Positions 1 to 8,312 of a stretch of 64,000 nt of DNA are shown here, one piece after another. The stretch comes from Contendibacter sp031732755. GTDB taxonomy: Bacteria > Pseudomonadota > Gammaproteobacteria > Competibacterales > Competibacteraceae. A model generated the notes under the pieces. The model ran no database searches. It was given only the letters and a program-made list of their open reading frames with translations, and was not told where the DNA came from. Location: NCBI GenBank assembly GCA_031732755.1, contig JAVMKI010000075.1, positions 7,874 through 71,873 of the forward strand, read 5' to 3'. Both the position numbers and the translations under genes were made by a program. The number at the start of each line of letters is the position of its first letter. The first letter of the stretch is position 1.

Positions 1-30
1 TAGTCACGCGCCCGGAATGGCGAACGGCGT

Positions 31-72
31 TTGCGGGGTAGTGGCCATTACCATGACAACGCCTTCGTCCAG
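31..72 (+). other. Possible vestige of an IS3-type transposase C-terminal motif
   Basis: The codons just upstream of potA, in the same frame, read GSGHYHDNAF. This resembles the conserved G-x-x-x-DNA-x-x-E-S-F region near the end of IS3-family OrfB integrases. Only about 14 residues match and the reading then runs into the potA leader, so this is at most a fragment left by an old insertion. It may equally be chance. No terminal inverted repeat is visible within the window. Confidence 0.15.
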
Positions 73-108
73 GTGGGTTCGTTTCCATGGCTACAATCGC
101 GGGACTTT

Positions 109-1218
109 ATGAGCGAGTGGGTGATCGAACTGCGGAATGTTTCCAAGGCGTATGCGGCGCACCCCGTGCTGCGCAATATCCATTTGCAGGTTTGGGCCGG
201 GGAGTTTTTGACCTTGCTGGGGCCTTCCGGTTGCGGTAAGACGACCATCCTGCGCCTGCTGGCGGGCTTTGAGAAACCTGACAGTGGCGAAATTTACATC
301 GCCGGCCAGGATGTGCGGGCGCTACCGCCCGAACGACGCCACGTCAACACGGTCTTTCAAAGCTACGCGCTATTTCCGCATTTGACCGTGTTCGAGAATG
401 TGGCGTTCGGTCCCCGCCTCCAGGGTTTCCAGAGAGCGGCGCTGCGGGAACGGGTCGTGGAAGCGTTGCGGATGGTCAAGCTTGAGGACTTGGCCGGGCG
501 CAAACCGGGGCAATTGTCCGGTGGTCAGCAACAGCGGGTGGCGATTGCCCGGGCGGTGGTGAACCAGCCGCGGGTGCTGTTGCTGGACGAGCCGCTGAGC
601 GCTTTGGACTACAAGCTGCGCAAGGCGATGCAGCTTGAACTCAAGCAGTTGCAGCGCCGGCTGGGGATCACCTTCGTCTTCGTGACCCACGACCAGGAAG
701 AAGCGCTGTCCATGTCCGACCGGGTAGCGGTGATGAACGTGGGTCGAATCGAGCAGTTCGGTACGCCCCGCCAGATTTATGAAACGCCCGAAAACCTGTT
801 CGTCGCTCGCTTCGTGGGTGAAATTAACAACTTGTCCGGTCGAGTGGTGGCCGCCGCGCCGCCGCGCTATGACATCCGCTTGCATGACCGGGTGGTCAGC
901 CTGAAATCCCCGTATGCCTTTGGGGTCGGCGACCGGGTCAACGTATTGATTCGCCCGGAGGATGTGCGCATCTGGCGCGAATCGGAGGGCAGCGCCGAGG
1001 AGCGCGCCGCCCTGTTTCCGGCCGTGGTCGAAGAAGTGATCTACAAGGGCAGCATGGTGGATTTGGCGATTCGACTGGACAACGGCGAGCGACTGTCCAC
1101 CACCCAGTTTTTCAACGAGGACGATCAAGCGCTCATGAATCTGGATTTCCGCGAGGGCGAGCGGGTATTCGTGGACTGGGTACACGACTGGGAGACGATT
1201 CTGCCACATGAGGAGTAA
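109..1218 (+). CDS. potA: Spermidine/putrescine ABC transporter ATP-binding protein (PotA)
   Basis: ATPase of a polyamine-type importer at the inner face of the membrane, 369 aa (E. coli PotA 378). It has Walker A GPSGCGKTT, Q-loop VFQSYALFPH, signature LSGGQQQR, Walker B VLLLDEPLSALD and H-loop VTHDQEEA, followed by a C-terminal TOBE-like domain (about residues 250-365). The open frame extends upstream to position 31, but ATG 109 (MSEWVIEL) matches the family N-terminus. It heads potABC. No potD binding protein follows, so substrate choice between spermidine and putrescine cannot be read from the locus. Confidence 0.9.
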   Translation: MSEWVIELRNVSKAYAAHPVLRNIHLQVWAGEFLTLLGPSGCGKTTILRLLAGFEKPDSGEIYIAGQDVRALPPERRHVNTVFQSYALFPHLTVFENVAFGPRLQGFQRAALRERVVEALRMVKLEDLAGRKPGQLSGGQQQRVAIARAVVNQPRVLLLDEPLSALDYKLRKAMQLELKQLQRRLGITFVFVTHDQEEALSMSDRVAVMNVGRIEQFGTPRQIYETPENLFVARFVGEINNLSGRVVAAAPPRYDIRLHDRVVSLKSPYAFGVGDRVNVLIRPEDVRIWRESEGSAEERAALFPAVVEEVIYKGSMVDLAIRLDNGERLSTTQFFNEDDQALMNLDFREGERVFVDWVHDWETILPHEE

Positions 1219-1260
1219 GGTTGAGGGGCAAAGGCCAAGGGCCAAGGGCGATCTGGTCCG

Positions 1261-2115
1261 ATGAGAATCAGGGAGCCCTTCAAACTCGTTGCCGTCGGCG
1301 TGATTTATTGCTGGCTGGCGGTCTTCGCCTTGTTGCCGAATCTGTTGGTGGTCATCGCCAGCGTGCTGGAGCGGGGCAGCGACGAATTCGTCGCGTTCGC
1401 CTTTACCTTGGACAATTATCGGCGCCTGTTCGACCCGCGATACCTGGGCGTACTGCTGGATTCATTGTGGCTGGCAGCGTCCACCACAGCGCTATGTTTG
1501 CTGCTGGGGTATCCGTTCGCCTATCTGCTGACCCGAATGCCGGCCCGCTGGCGACCCGTGCTGTTGCTGCTGGTGATTATCCCATTCTGGACCAGTTCGC
1601 TGGTGCGGACCTACGCCATGGTCATTATTCTTCAGACCAACGGCTGGCTGAATCAAATCCTGCTGGGACTGGGGCTGATCGCGGAGCCGCTGGAACTGCT
1701 CTATACCGAGCCGGCGGTGATCGCGGGCATGCTCTACGCGTTGCTGCCGTTCATGATCCTGCCGCTGTACGCCGTGCTGGAAAAGCTGGACCGCCGGTTG
1801 ATCGAGGCCGCCCGCGATTTGGGCGCTGGTCGGATCACCATCTTCCGGCGGATCATCCTGCCGTTGACGCTGCCCGGCGTGATTGCCGGCTGCATGTTGA
1901 CCTTCCTGCCGGGGCTGGGCATGTTTTATGTTGCCGACCTGTTAGGTGGAGCCAAGACGCTGTTGGTCGGCAATCTGATCCGCGACCAATTCCTGTCCGC
2001 TCGCGATTGGCCGTTCGGCGCGGCGGCCAGCGTTCTGTTGACCGGGTTGATGATGCTGTTGCTGTGGGCTTATTCCCTGAGCTCCCACCGCGCCGACCGG
2101 GGAGCGCTGCCGTGA
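1261..2115 (+). CDS. potB: Spermidine/putrescine ABC transporter permease (PotB)
   Basis: Integral-membrane permease of 284 aa with about six hydrophobic segments, of the binding-protein-dependent transport family. The EAA loop that docks on the ATPase is seen near residue 180 (EAARDLGAGRITIFRRIILP). It lies 42 bp after potA and its stop codon overlaps the potC start, so translation is probably coupled. PotB pairs with PotC to form the heterodimeric channel. No unusual features were found. Confidence 0.9.
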   Translation: MRIREPFKLVAVGVIYCWLAVFALLPNLLVVIASVLERGSDEFVAFAFTLDNYRRLFDPRYLGVLLDSLWLAASTTALCLLLGYPFAYLLTRMPARWRPVLLLLVIIPFWTSSLVRTYAMVIILQTNGWLNQILLGLGLIAEPLELLYTEPAVIAGMLYALLPFMILPLYAVLEKLDRRLIEAARDLGAGRITIFRRIILPLTLPGVIAGCMLTFLPGLGMFYVADLLGGAKTLLVGNLIRDQFLSARDWPFGAAASVLLTGLMMLLLWAYSLSSHRADRGALP

Positions 2116-2885
2116 GCCTGCGCCGCGTCGTCCGTATCGCCTATCCGATCCTGATCTACGGTTTTCTGTACCTGCCGATTCTGGTGCTGGTCGTGTATTC
2201 CTTCAATGATTCCAAATATTCGCTGGAATGGCAGGGCATCACTTGGGCGTGGTATCAGAATCTGTTCGACGATCCCGATCTGCTGCAAGTGGCCCTGAAT
2301 TCAACGCTCATCGCGACGCTATCGGCGACCGTGGCGACCGGGATCGGCACCATGGCGGCGGTGGCGCTATACCGTTACGAATTCCTTGGCAAACCATTGC
2401 TGCGGAGCCTGGTCTTCGTGCTGATGATGACGCCCGACATCGTCATGGGCATTGCGTTGTTGATCCTGTTCGTCAGCCTGAATCTGCCGCTGGGGTTCTG
2501 GACCTTGTTGCTGGCGCACATCACGTTCAATATCCCATTCGTGGTGGTGACGGTGTCGAGTCGGATCAGCGGTTTCGACCGCCATCTGATCGAGGCCGCC
2601 CAAGATCTGGGCGCCACCGAGTTTCAAACCGTGCGCCGGATCGTCTTGCCGTTGCTGATACCGGCGGTGGCGGCCGGCTGGCTGCTCAGTTTCACCCTGT
2701 CCATGGACGATGTGATGGTCAGCTTCTTCGTCACCGGCCCGACGTTTGAAATCCTGCCGCTGAAGATTTATTCGATGGTGCGGCTGGGGGTGACGCCGGA
2801 AATCAACGCCTTGTGTACGATCATGCTTGGCATGACGCTGATTTTGATCCTGATCGCCCAATTACTGCTACGGGAGAGAACCTGA
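2112..2885 (+). CDS. potC: Spermidine/putrescine ABC transporter permease (PotC)
   Basis: Second permease subunit, 257 aa (E. coli 264). The GTG start at 2112 overlaps the potB stop (GTGA) and gives the usual N-terminus of basic residues followed by a membrane segment (ILIYGFLYLPILVLVVYSFN). The EAA loop reads EAAQDLGATEFQTVRRIVLP. The frame is open back to 1221, but that extension lies over potB in another frame and is not protein-like. A potD gene would be expected next; instead an outer-membrane lipid gene follows after 85 bp, so the binding protein must be encoded elsewhere. Confidence 0.88.
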   Translation: MSLRRVVRIAYPILIYGFLYLPILVLVVYSFNDSKYSLEWQGITWAWYQNLFDDPDLLQVALNSTLIATLSATVATGIGTMAAVALYRYEFLGKPLLRSLVFVLMMTPDIVMGIALLILFVSLNLPLGFWTLLLAHITFNIPFVVVTVSSRISGFDRHLIEAAQDLGATEFQTVRRIVLPLLIPAVAAGWLLSFTLSMDDVMVSFFVTGPTFEILPLKIYSMVRLGVTPEINALCTIMLGMTLILILIAQLLLRERT

Positions 2886-2970
2886 TGGATCGCCCTGCGC
2901 GGTGCTGACGGTTAGGGTAAGATTGTCTCAGGTCTTCCGCCACCGACCTGCCATCCTTGAGGTCATGAAC

Positions 2971-3711
2971 ATGTTCCGCCGTTGCTTTCTGATGATCGCC
3001 GCTATTGCGCTGCTGGTCGGTTGCGCTTCGACCCAGGAACTTTCGGGCGACAATATCGACACACTGGAGAGCTATAATCGCGCCATGTTCGCGTTCAACG
3101 ACGCGGTGGATAAGGCCATCTTCAAACCCGTCGCCAAGGTTTATCGACGCGTATTGCCCGAACCGGTAACGACCAGCATCGGCAATTTTTTCAGCAATCT
3201 GAACGACGTGGTGGTTCTGGTCAACGATCTGTTGCAATTCAAGCTGCATCTGGCGGCGATGGATAGCAGCCGAATCGTATTCAACACCACGTTCGGCATG
3301 GCCGGCTTTTTCGATGTCGCCAGCCACATGGAATTGCCCAAGCATAACGAGGATTTCGGTCAGACCCTGGGCTACTGGGGGATTGGCGATGGCTATTATC
3401 TGGTGCTGCCCTTGCTGGGGCCGAGCACGGTGCGCGACAGTATCGGTCTGGTCGGTAATTTCTTCACCAATCCCATCACCTGGGCGACGGATTCCGATGC
3501 GGTTGCCTGGGGATTGTGGGGACTTGACCTGATCAACCGGCGGTCCAGCCTGTTGCGCATCGAGCGGGCCCTGGCCGACGAGCAAATCGACCCCTATTCA
3601 TTCCAGCGCGGCGCTTATTTGCAGCAACGGCGCAATCTGGTTTACGACGGCAATCCGCCAGAGCCCGCCAAGCCCGATTTCGACGCGGTGCCGGAACCGC
3701 CCAAGCCATGA
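2971..3711 (+). CDS. mlaA: MlaA (VacJ) outer-membrane phospholipid-transport lipoprotein
   Basis: Outer-membrane lipoprotein of the Mla system, which removes phospholipids mislocalised to the outer leaflet. The 246-aa product has a lipoprotein signal with lipobox LVGC (Cys about residue 18). The MlaA core follows (ESYNRAMFAFNDAVD, then LGYWGIGDGYYLVLPLLGPS). ATG 2971 is preferred over 2965 and over 2902 because GAGG lies 8 nt upstream of it. The gene overlaps the next one by ATGA. The other Mla components (MlaBCDEF) are not in the window. Confidence 0.9.
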   Translation: MFRRCFLMIAAIALLVGCASTQELSGDNIDTLESYNRAMFAFNDAVDKAIFKPVAKVYRRVLPEPVTTSIGNFFSNLNDVVVLVNDLLQFKLHLAAMDSSRIVFNTTFGMAGFFDVASHMELPKHNEDFGQTLGYWGIGDGYYLVLPLLGPSTVRDSIGLVGNFFTNPITWATDSDAVAWGLWGLDLINRRSSLLRIERALADEQIDPYSFQRGAYLQQRRNLVYDGNPPEPAKPDFDAVPEPPKP

Positions 3712-3938
3712 CCGAATCCTGGGTCACGCTGGCTGTGTTTGACGCGCCGTTGGCGGCGGAGATCGTCCGTGGTCGTTTGCGGGTGGAGGGCATCGCCTGC
3801 GCGTTAGTGGATCACTCGCTGCGGCAACTGGGCATCGTCGCTGACGGCATCCAACTTCAAGTTCCCGCTGTGCAACTGGAATCCGCGCGGGCTGTGCTGG
3901 CGCGGGATTATTCCGAGGAGCTTGCGTTCGGGCCATGA
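3708..3938 (+). CDS. DUF2007-family small protein
   Basis: A 76-aa soluble protein matching the layout of the DUF2007 'putative signal transducing protein' family. A beta-alpha-beta start (WVTLAVFDAPLAAEIVRGRL) is followed by a short core ending in a helix (ARAVLARDY). No catalytic residues are apparent and the biochemical role is unknown. The start overlaps the mlaA stop and its stop overlaps the next start, so the three genes are probably translated as a coupled envelope operon. Family assignment is from pattern memory, not a search. Confidence 0.7.
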   Translation: MTESWVTLAVFDAPLAAEIVRGRLRVEGIACALVDHSLRQLGIVADGIQLQVPAVQLESARAVLARDYSEELAFGP

Positions 3939-4813
3939 ACCAGCAGGCGTTGTTGACCGGCCTGCTGCGCCTGACCGCCCGGTTGTCGCTGCCCGTCGCG
4001 CACGCCATCGGCGCGATTCTGGGTGGACTGCTGGGGTGGTTTCCCAACCCAATGCGGCGCGTCGTCGCCCGTAACCTGGCTTTGGCGTTTCCTGACATGG
4101 CGGAGGCGGACCGCGACCGGTTGCTCCACGCCAACCTGATGGAAACCGGTAAGCTGCTGTTGGAACTGGGGCCGCTGTGGCTGTGGCCCGGCAAGCGGGT
4201 GTTGGCGCTAGCGCGGACATCGACCACGACAGATGCCTTGACCGATGCCGTGCGCGGCGGGCAGGGAGCGATTGTCATTACGCCCCATCTCGGTTCCTGG
4301 GAGATGGCTGGCCTGTATTATTCCAGCCACTATCCGATGACCATCCTTTACCGCCCCAGTCGGCTGGGGCTGGACGAGCTCAGCGTGCGGGGGCGCGGCC
4401 GACTCGGCGCTCAGGTGGTGGCGACCGACGCCCACGGCGTGCGCGCCCTGTTGACCGCCCTGCGCCGGGGCCAAGTTCTTGGCATTCTCCCTGACCAGGA
4501 CCCTGGCCCCGAAGGTGGTGTGTTCGCACCGTTTTTCGACGTCACCGCCAGCACCATGACTTTGGTGTCGCGGCTGGCATTGAAAACCGGTGTCCCGGTC
4601 TTCCTAACGTGGGCCGAACGCCTGCCGCACGGCCAGGGATATACGCTGCATCTGCGCGCCTTGCCGGAGGTGACCGCCGCCGCGTCGTTGGAAGCCTCGG
4701 CGGCGGCTTTGAACCGGGGCGTCGAAGCGGCGGTGCGCACGCTGCCGACCCAATATCTCTGGGCCTACAAGCGCTTCAAGACGCGCCCGCCGGGCGAAGC
4801 TAAACTGTATTGA
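3935..4813 (+). CDS. Lipid A biosynthesis acyltransferase (LpxL/HtrB family)
   Basis: Membrane-anchored acyl-ACP-dependent acyltransferase of 292 aa (E. coli LpxL 306), expected to add a secondary acyl chain to Kdo-lipid A. The HX4E catalytic motif is HLGSWE near residue 116. Family blocks around YRPSR and GILPDQDPGP, where a bound cation or phosphate would sit, are present. The N-terminal helix (about residues 15-35) is the membrane anchor. Its ATG overlaps the DUF2007 stop. LpxL and LpxM cannot be separated by reading alone. Confidence 0.85.
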   Translation: MNQQALLTGLLRLTARLSLPVAHAIGAILGGLLGWFPNPMRRVVARNLALAFPDMAEADRDRLLHANLMETGKLLLELGPLWLWPGKRVLALARTSTTTDALTDAVRGGQGAIVITPHLGSWEMAGLYYSSHYPMTILYRPSRLGLDELSVRGRGRLGAQVVATDAHGVRALLTALRRGQVLGILPDQDPGPEGGVFAPFFDVTASTMTLVSRLALKTGVPVFLTWAERLPHGQGYTLHLRALPEVTAAASLEASAAALNRGVEAAVRTLPTQYLWAYKRFKTRPPGEAKLY

Positions 4814-4839
4814 CTCGTCAATCACTGGGAGAAAGCGAC

Positions 4840-5715
4840 ATGAATCTCCGATTCGCATGGCCTTGCGCATTTCTGTTCGCCGCCGGTCTGGCGCAAGCCG
4901 CCGACCCGCCCATCGTGATCAGCACCGGCAAGAGTGGCGGTGGTTACAATACCATCGGCGAGCGGCTGAAAAGCGTGCTGGCCGAGCAGGATCAACCGGC
5001 GCAGGTATTGACCAGCGCCGGTTCGATTGAAAATCTCACCCGGCTTGACGATCCGCAAAGTCCGGTCAGCGTGGGCTTTACTCAGGCTGATGCCCTAAAG
5101 TATTACCTTAAGGGTCATCCGGGCTTTGCCGACCAGTTCATCGGTCTGGGCGAAATCGGCAAGGAATGCGTGTTTATCGTCACCGGCAAGGACAGCGACA
5201 TTCGCAGCGACAGCGACTTGCAACAAAAGGGCAGGAATGGGCTGATTGCCGTTCAGTCACCGAACAGCGGGGTGGCGGTGACCTGGGAATACATGACCAT
5301 GCTGGAGCCGGCGTTCAAGAACACCGCTCCGGCCTTTGTGGACGGCACCGAGGCGTTGTTGCAGATCAAGAGCGGCGGCAAGGCCAGCAAGATTCAAGCG
5401 GCGATGGTGGTGCAGAAACCGATGGCCAAGTCCACCGAGATGCAGGTGGTGCTGGAGAATCCCAAGGATTTTCGGTTAATTCCGGTCAAGGACTGGGATC
5501 TGAACGACAAACTGCCCGATGGCAGCGCGGTGTACACCTTCGAGAACGTGACCGTGGCTGAGAAGAAATGGGGCTTCGACACCACGGTGGACACGATTTG
5601 TACCCGGGGGCTGATGCTGGCTAACAAGAACAAGCTGACCGCCGACCAGCGCGCTCGGCTATCCAAGGTGATGTTGCTGGCCACCAGCCGGGTTGTGGGG
5701 GATACCGACAAATAG
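4840..5715 (+). CDS. TAXI-family periplasmic solute-binding protein
   Basis: Exported binding protein of 291 aa with a signal peptide ending about residue 20 (AGLAQAA|DPP). The mature start, ISTGKSGGGYNTIGE, resembles the TAXI (TRAP-associated extracytoplasmic immunogenic) family G-x-GG-x-Y motif. ATG 4840 is chosen because GGGAGAAAG lies about 8 nt upstream. No TRAP membrane subunit (dctQM-type fusion) is adjacent, so it is either an orphan receptor or works with a distant permease. Ligand unknown; related proteins bind glutamate or other small carboxylates. Confidence 0.7.
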   Translation: MNLRFAWPCAFLFAAGLAQAADPPIVISTGKSGGGYNTIGERLKSVLAEQDQPAQVLTSAGSIENLTRLDDPQSPVSVGFTQADALKYYLKGHPGFADQFIGLGEIGKECVFIVTGKDSDIRSDSDLQQKGRNGLIAVQSPNSGVAVTWEYMTMLEPAFKNTAPAFVDGTEALLQIKSGGKASKIQAAMVVQKPMAKSTEMQVVLENPKDFRLIPVKDWDLNDKLPDGSAVYTFENVTVAEKKWGFDTTVDTICTRGLMLANKNKLTADQRARLSKVMLLATSRVVGDTDK

Positions 5716-5917
5716 CTGTTTTCCAGCGAATGTCGTCGGGCGCATGGGGGCGCGCTGGATTTCGTGCCGCTTGGCCCCGCGTGGAGACTGTCTAAACCAA
5801 CGGGTTTGATGGTGGGAGCGGCCTTGGCCATGATGACTGAATCTTCATGAATGAACCTTCAGCGCCGCCGAAATCGTTCCACCGAACAATATAGTCAGCC
5901 GGGTTTTAGGTGACCGC
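5716..5917. other. Convergent intergenic gap with no recognised feature
   Basis: About 200 bp between the convergent TAXI-protein and creA genes. No stem followed by a T-run, tRNA or convincing reading frame was found. A short minus-strand frame beginning with MAKAAPTIKPVG overlaps the TAXI gene and was not accepted. Confidence 0.4.
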
Positions 5918-6403
5918 CTAGGGCCCCGTTTTGGGCGATGCGCCAGCCCAGGGCATGATCGGCACCGCCGACAACGAATTTTTCGGCGAACCTTCCACCA
6001 GCTTATCGCTATAAACCAGATACACCAGCGTGTTGCGCGGCTGATCGAAGAAGCGCGCCACCCGCATCTTTTTGAACAGTAGGGAACGGCGCTCGGTGAA
6101 CACTTCCTCGCCATCCTTGAATTTCTCCTTGATGGCGATAGGCCCTACCTGCCGGCAAGCGATGGAGGCGTCGGAAGTATCTTCGGCCAGCCCCAGCCCG
6201 CCCTTGACGCCGCCGGTGCGCGAGCGACTGACATAGCAGGTCACTCCGGCGATCTTGGGATCGTCGAAGGCTTCGATCACGATCTTGTGGTTGGGACCCA
6301 GCCATTGAAACGCGGTATCCACGCTGCCGATTTCCTGAGTGGCGCCAACGCCAGTCAGCGCCCACAGTACACTGCCGCACAGTCCAGCGAAAAAGCGATA
6401 CAT
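5918..6403 (-). CDS. creA: CreA family protein
   Basis: Small exported protein of 161 aa with a signal peptide (MYRFFAGLCGSVLWALTGVG) and the CreA core: IGSVDTAFQWLGPNHKIVIEAFDDPKI, here split as IGSVDT plus FDDPKIAGVTCYVS, then ARFFDQPRNTLVYLVYS. The family is widespread in proteobacteria and its molecular function is not established. ATG 6403 is preceded by GGAG on the minus strand. It lies downstream of pntB on the same strand, separated by a G-rich hairpin repeat, so it may be only partly co-transcribed. Confidence 0.85.
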   Translation of the reverse strand: MYRFFAGLCGSVLWALTGVGATQEIGSVDTAFQWLGPNHKIVIEAFDDPKIAGVTCYVSRSRTGGVKGGLGLAEDTSDASIACRQVGPIAIKEKFKDGEEVFTERRSLLFKKMRVARFFDQPRNTLVYLVYSDKLVEGSPKNSLSAVPIMPWAGASPKTGP

Positions 6404-6496
6404 GATGATGTCTCCAGCGGTTGAGGGTGCGCCAGGCAAGCATAGTGCAACGGCATGAAAAAAGGCGGCTTGTGGGCCGCCTGACGGTTCTTGATG

Positions 6497-6553
6497 CCCC
6501 CTCCCCAAAATCCCCTTTGGCGAGAAGAATTGGGGTGGGGAAAGAGGGAGGGA
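6497..6553. repeat. Dispersed G-rich hairpin element, copy A
   Basis: C-rich arm CCCCTCCCCAA at about 6498-6508 pairs with TTGGGGTGGGG at 6530-6540 with one mismatch, followed by AAAGAGGGAGGG. It belongs to the same family as the elements near 19211, 21775 and 47960. It sits between pntB and creA and may act as a transcript-end or processing hairpin. Confidence 0.55.
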
Positions 6554-6563
6554 GGATTGAAGG

Positions 6564-7973
6564 TTAGCCGAGATCCTTGATGCCTTGAATCAGGGCCGCC
6601 GCCACTTTTTGTGCGTCGCCGTAGACCATCCGGGTATTGTCGGCGAAGAACAGCGCGTTTTCGATGCCGGCGAAGCCGACGCCCTTGCCACGCTTGATCA
6701 CCTGCACGTTCTTGGCATGGTCCACGTTCAGGATCGGCATGCCGTAGATCGGGCTGGACTTGTCGTTGCGCGCCGCCGGGTTCACCACGTCGTTGGCGCC
6801 GATCACCAGGGCCACGTCGGCGGTCGGGAACTCCTCGTTGATTTCTTCCATGTCGAAGATCAGGTCGTAGGGTACGCCCGCCTCGGCCAGTAGCACGTTC
6901 ATGTGGCCAGGCATGCGACCGGCGACCGGGTGAATGGCGAACTTGACGGTCGCGCCACGTTCGATCAGCAGCTTGCACATTTCCCAGATCTTGTGCTGGG
7001 CTTGTGCCACCGCCATGCCATAACCCGGCACGATGATGACCTTGGCCGCATACGCCATCTGGATCGCCGCATCCGGCGGCTCCATCGGCTTGAGGCTGCC
7101 GGTGACCGCCTGCGCCTCGCCGCTGCCCAGCGCCGCCCAGTTGCTGAACAGTACGTTGGACACCGAGCGGTTCATCGCCTTGGCCATCATCAGCGTCAGC
7201 AAGGTACCCGACGAACCGACGATGATGCCGGCGATGATCATCGCCGAGTTGCCCAGCACGTAGCCTTCCAGCGCCACCGCCAAACCGGTGAAGGCGTTGA
7301 ACAGCGAGATGACCACTGGCATGTCGGCGCCGCCGATGGGCAGGGCCATCATCGCCCCGAAGGCCAGCGCCAACAGGAAGAACAGGGTGATCATCGGGCC
7401 ACTGGAACTATGGTTCAAGGCGATGATCAAGCCCAGGATCACTGCGGCGGCGAAGATCGCCAAGTTGAGTTTTTGTTGGCCGGTGAAGCGGAATTTGGCG
7501 TCGTCCTTGAAGAACTTGAGCTCCTGCAACTTGCCAAACGCGACCACCGAGCCGGAGAACGACACCGCGCCGATCAAGGCGCCAGCCACCGCCATCACCA
7601 GAATAAAGGTAGGGGGCGCCGTCGCCTTGTCGCCATGATCCTTCAGCAGTTCCACCGCCGCGATCGCCGCCGCCGCGCCGCCACCCATGCCGTTATAGAT
7701 CGCGATCATTTGCGGCATGGCCGTCATCGCCACCTTCTTGGCGCCCCACCAGGCAATCGCGCCGCCGATGGCGATGGCGACGATCATCAACAGGTAATTG
7801 CCGGGACCGGCTTGAATCTGCGGATGGATGAAACTGATCACGGTAGCCAGCACCATGCCATAGCCCGCCCAGATGATGCCGCTGCGGGCAGTGGTCGGGT
7901 GCGACATCCGCTTGAGGCCGATGATGAACAGCGCGGCCGTCACGAAATAGACCGTTTCAATCAGATAACCCAT
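6564..7973 (-). CDS. pntB: NAD(P) transhydrogenase subunit beta (PntB)
   Basis: Beta subunit of the proton-translocating transhydrogenase, 469 aa (E. coli 462). The N-terminal two thirds hold about nine membrane helices. The C-terminal domain III is the NADP(H)-binding Rossmann fold, with the glycine-rich VPGYGMAVAQAQH loop and GRMPGHMNVLLAEA. It couples hydride transfer from NADH to NADP+ with proton entry, making NADPH. It is the last gene of a pntA1-pntA2-pntB operon, 3 bp after pntA2, with GGAGAAG as ribosome site. Confidence 0.96.
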   Translation of the reverse strand: MGYLIETVYFVTAALFIIGLKRMSHPTTARSGIIWAGYGMVLATVISFIHPQIQAGPGNYLLMIVAIAIGGAIAWWGAKKVAMTAMPQMIAIYNGMGGGAAAAIAAVELLKDHGDKATAPPTFILVMAVAGALIGAVSFSGSVVAFGKLQELKFFKDDAKFRFTGQQKLNLAIFAAAVILGLIIALNHSSSGPMITLFFLLALAFGAMMALPIGGADMPVVISLFNAFTGLAVALEGYVLGNSAMIIAGIIVGSSGTLLTLMMAKAMNRSVSNVLFSNWAALGSGEAQAVTGSLKPMEPPDAAIQMAYAAKVIIVPGYGMAVAQAQHKIWEMCKLLIERGATVKFAIHPVAGRMPGHMNVLLAEAGVPYDLIFDMEEINEEFPTADVALVIGANDVVNPAARNDKSSPIYGMPILNVDHAKNVQVIKRGKGVGFAGIENALFFADNTRMVYGDAQKVAAALIQGIKDLG

Positions 7974-7976
7974 GGC

Positions 7977-8288
7977 TTACTTCTCCTGTCCCTTGCTGCT
8001 CTTGAACATTTCCAACATTCGTTCGGTAACGAAGTAACCGCCCACCGCGTTGCCGGCGCCCAGCAGCACCCCAAGAAAGCCGATGGCCTGCTCCAGCGGC
8101 GTCGTCGCTTGGCCCAGAGCCACCATCGCGCCGACCAGCACGATGCCGTGGACAAAGTTAGTGCCCGACATCAGCGGCGTGTGCAGGATGACGGGAACTC
8201 GACTGATGATTTCGTAGCCGAGAAAACCCGCGAGCATGAGGATGTAAATCGGGGAGAAGAACTCGACGACTTGCTTCATGACTTCCAT
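7977..8288 (-). CDS. pntAB: NAD(P) transhydrogenase subunit alpha part 2 (PntA2/PntAB)
   Basis: Membrane part of the alpha subunit as a separate 103-aa protein: about three hydrophobic helices (IYILMLAGFLGYEIIS, FVHGIVLVGAMVALG, LGVLLGAGNAVGGYF). In E. coli this segment is fused to the NAD-binding domain; here the three-polypeptide form typical of Rhodospirillum-type enzymes is seen. It joins PntB helices to build the proton channel. It lies 24 bp downstream of pntA1. Confidence 0.93.
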   Translation of the reverse strand: MEVMKQVVEFFSPIYILMLAGFLGYEIISRVPVILHTPLMSGTNFVHGIVLVGAMVALGQATTPLEQAIGFLGVLLGAGNAVGGYFVTERMLEMFKSSKGQEK

Positions 8289-8312
8289 TAACGCTTCTCC
8301 GAGTTGTTGTGG

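Noticed and set aside
1221..2111. In-frame N-terminal extension of potC
   Set aside because: Overlaps potB in another frame and has no family similarity; GTG 2112 is the proper start.
5394..5831. Minus-strand frame starting MAKAAPTIKPVG
   Set aside because: Most of it overlaps the TAXI gene and composition is not protein-like; a transposon remnant was considered but could not be supported.
6903..8291. 462-codon open frame antisense to pntB/pntA2
   Set aside because: Composition dominated by His, Arg and Gln, no ribosome site, and lies entirely over confirmed transhydrogenase genes.
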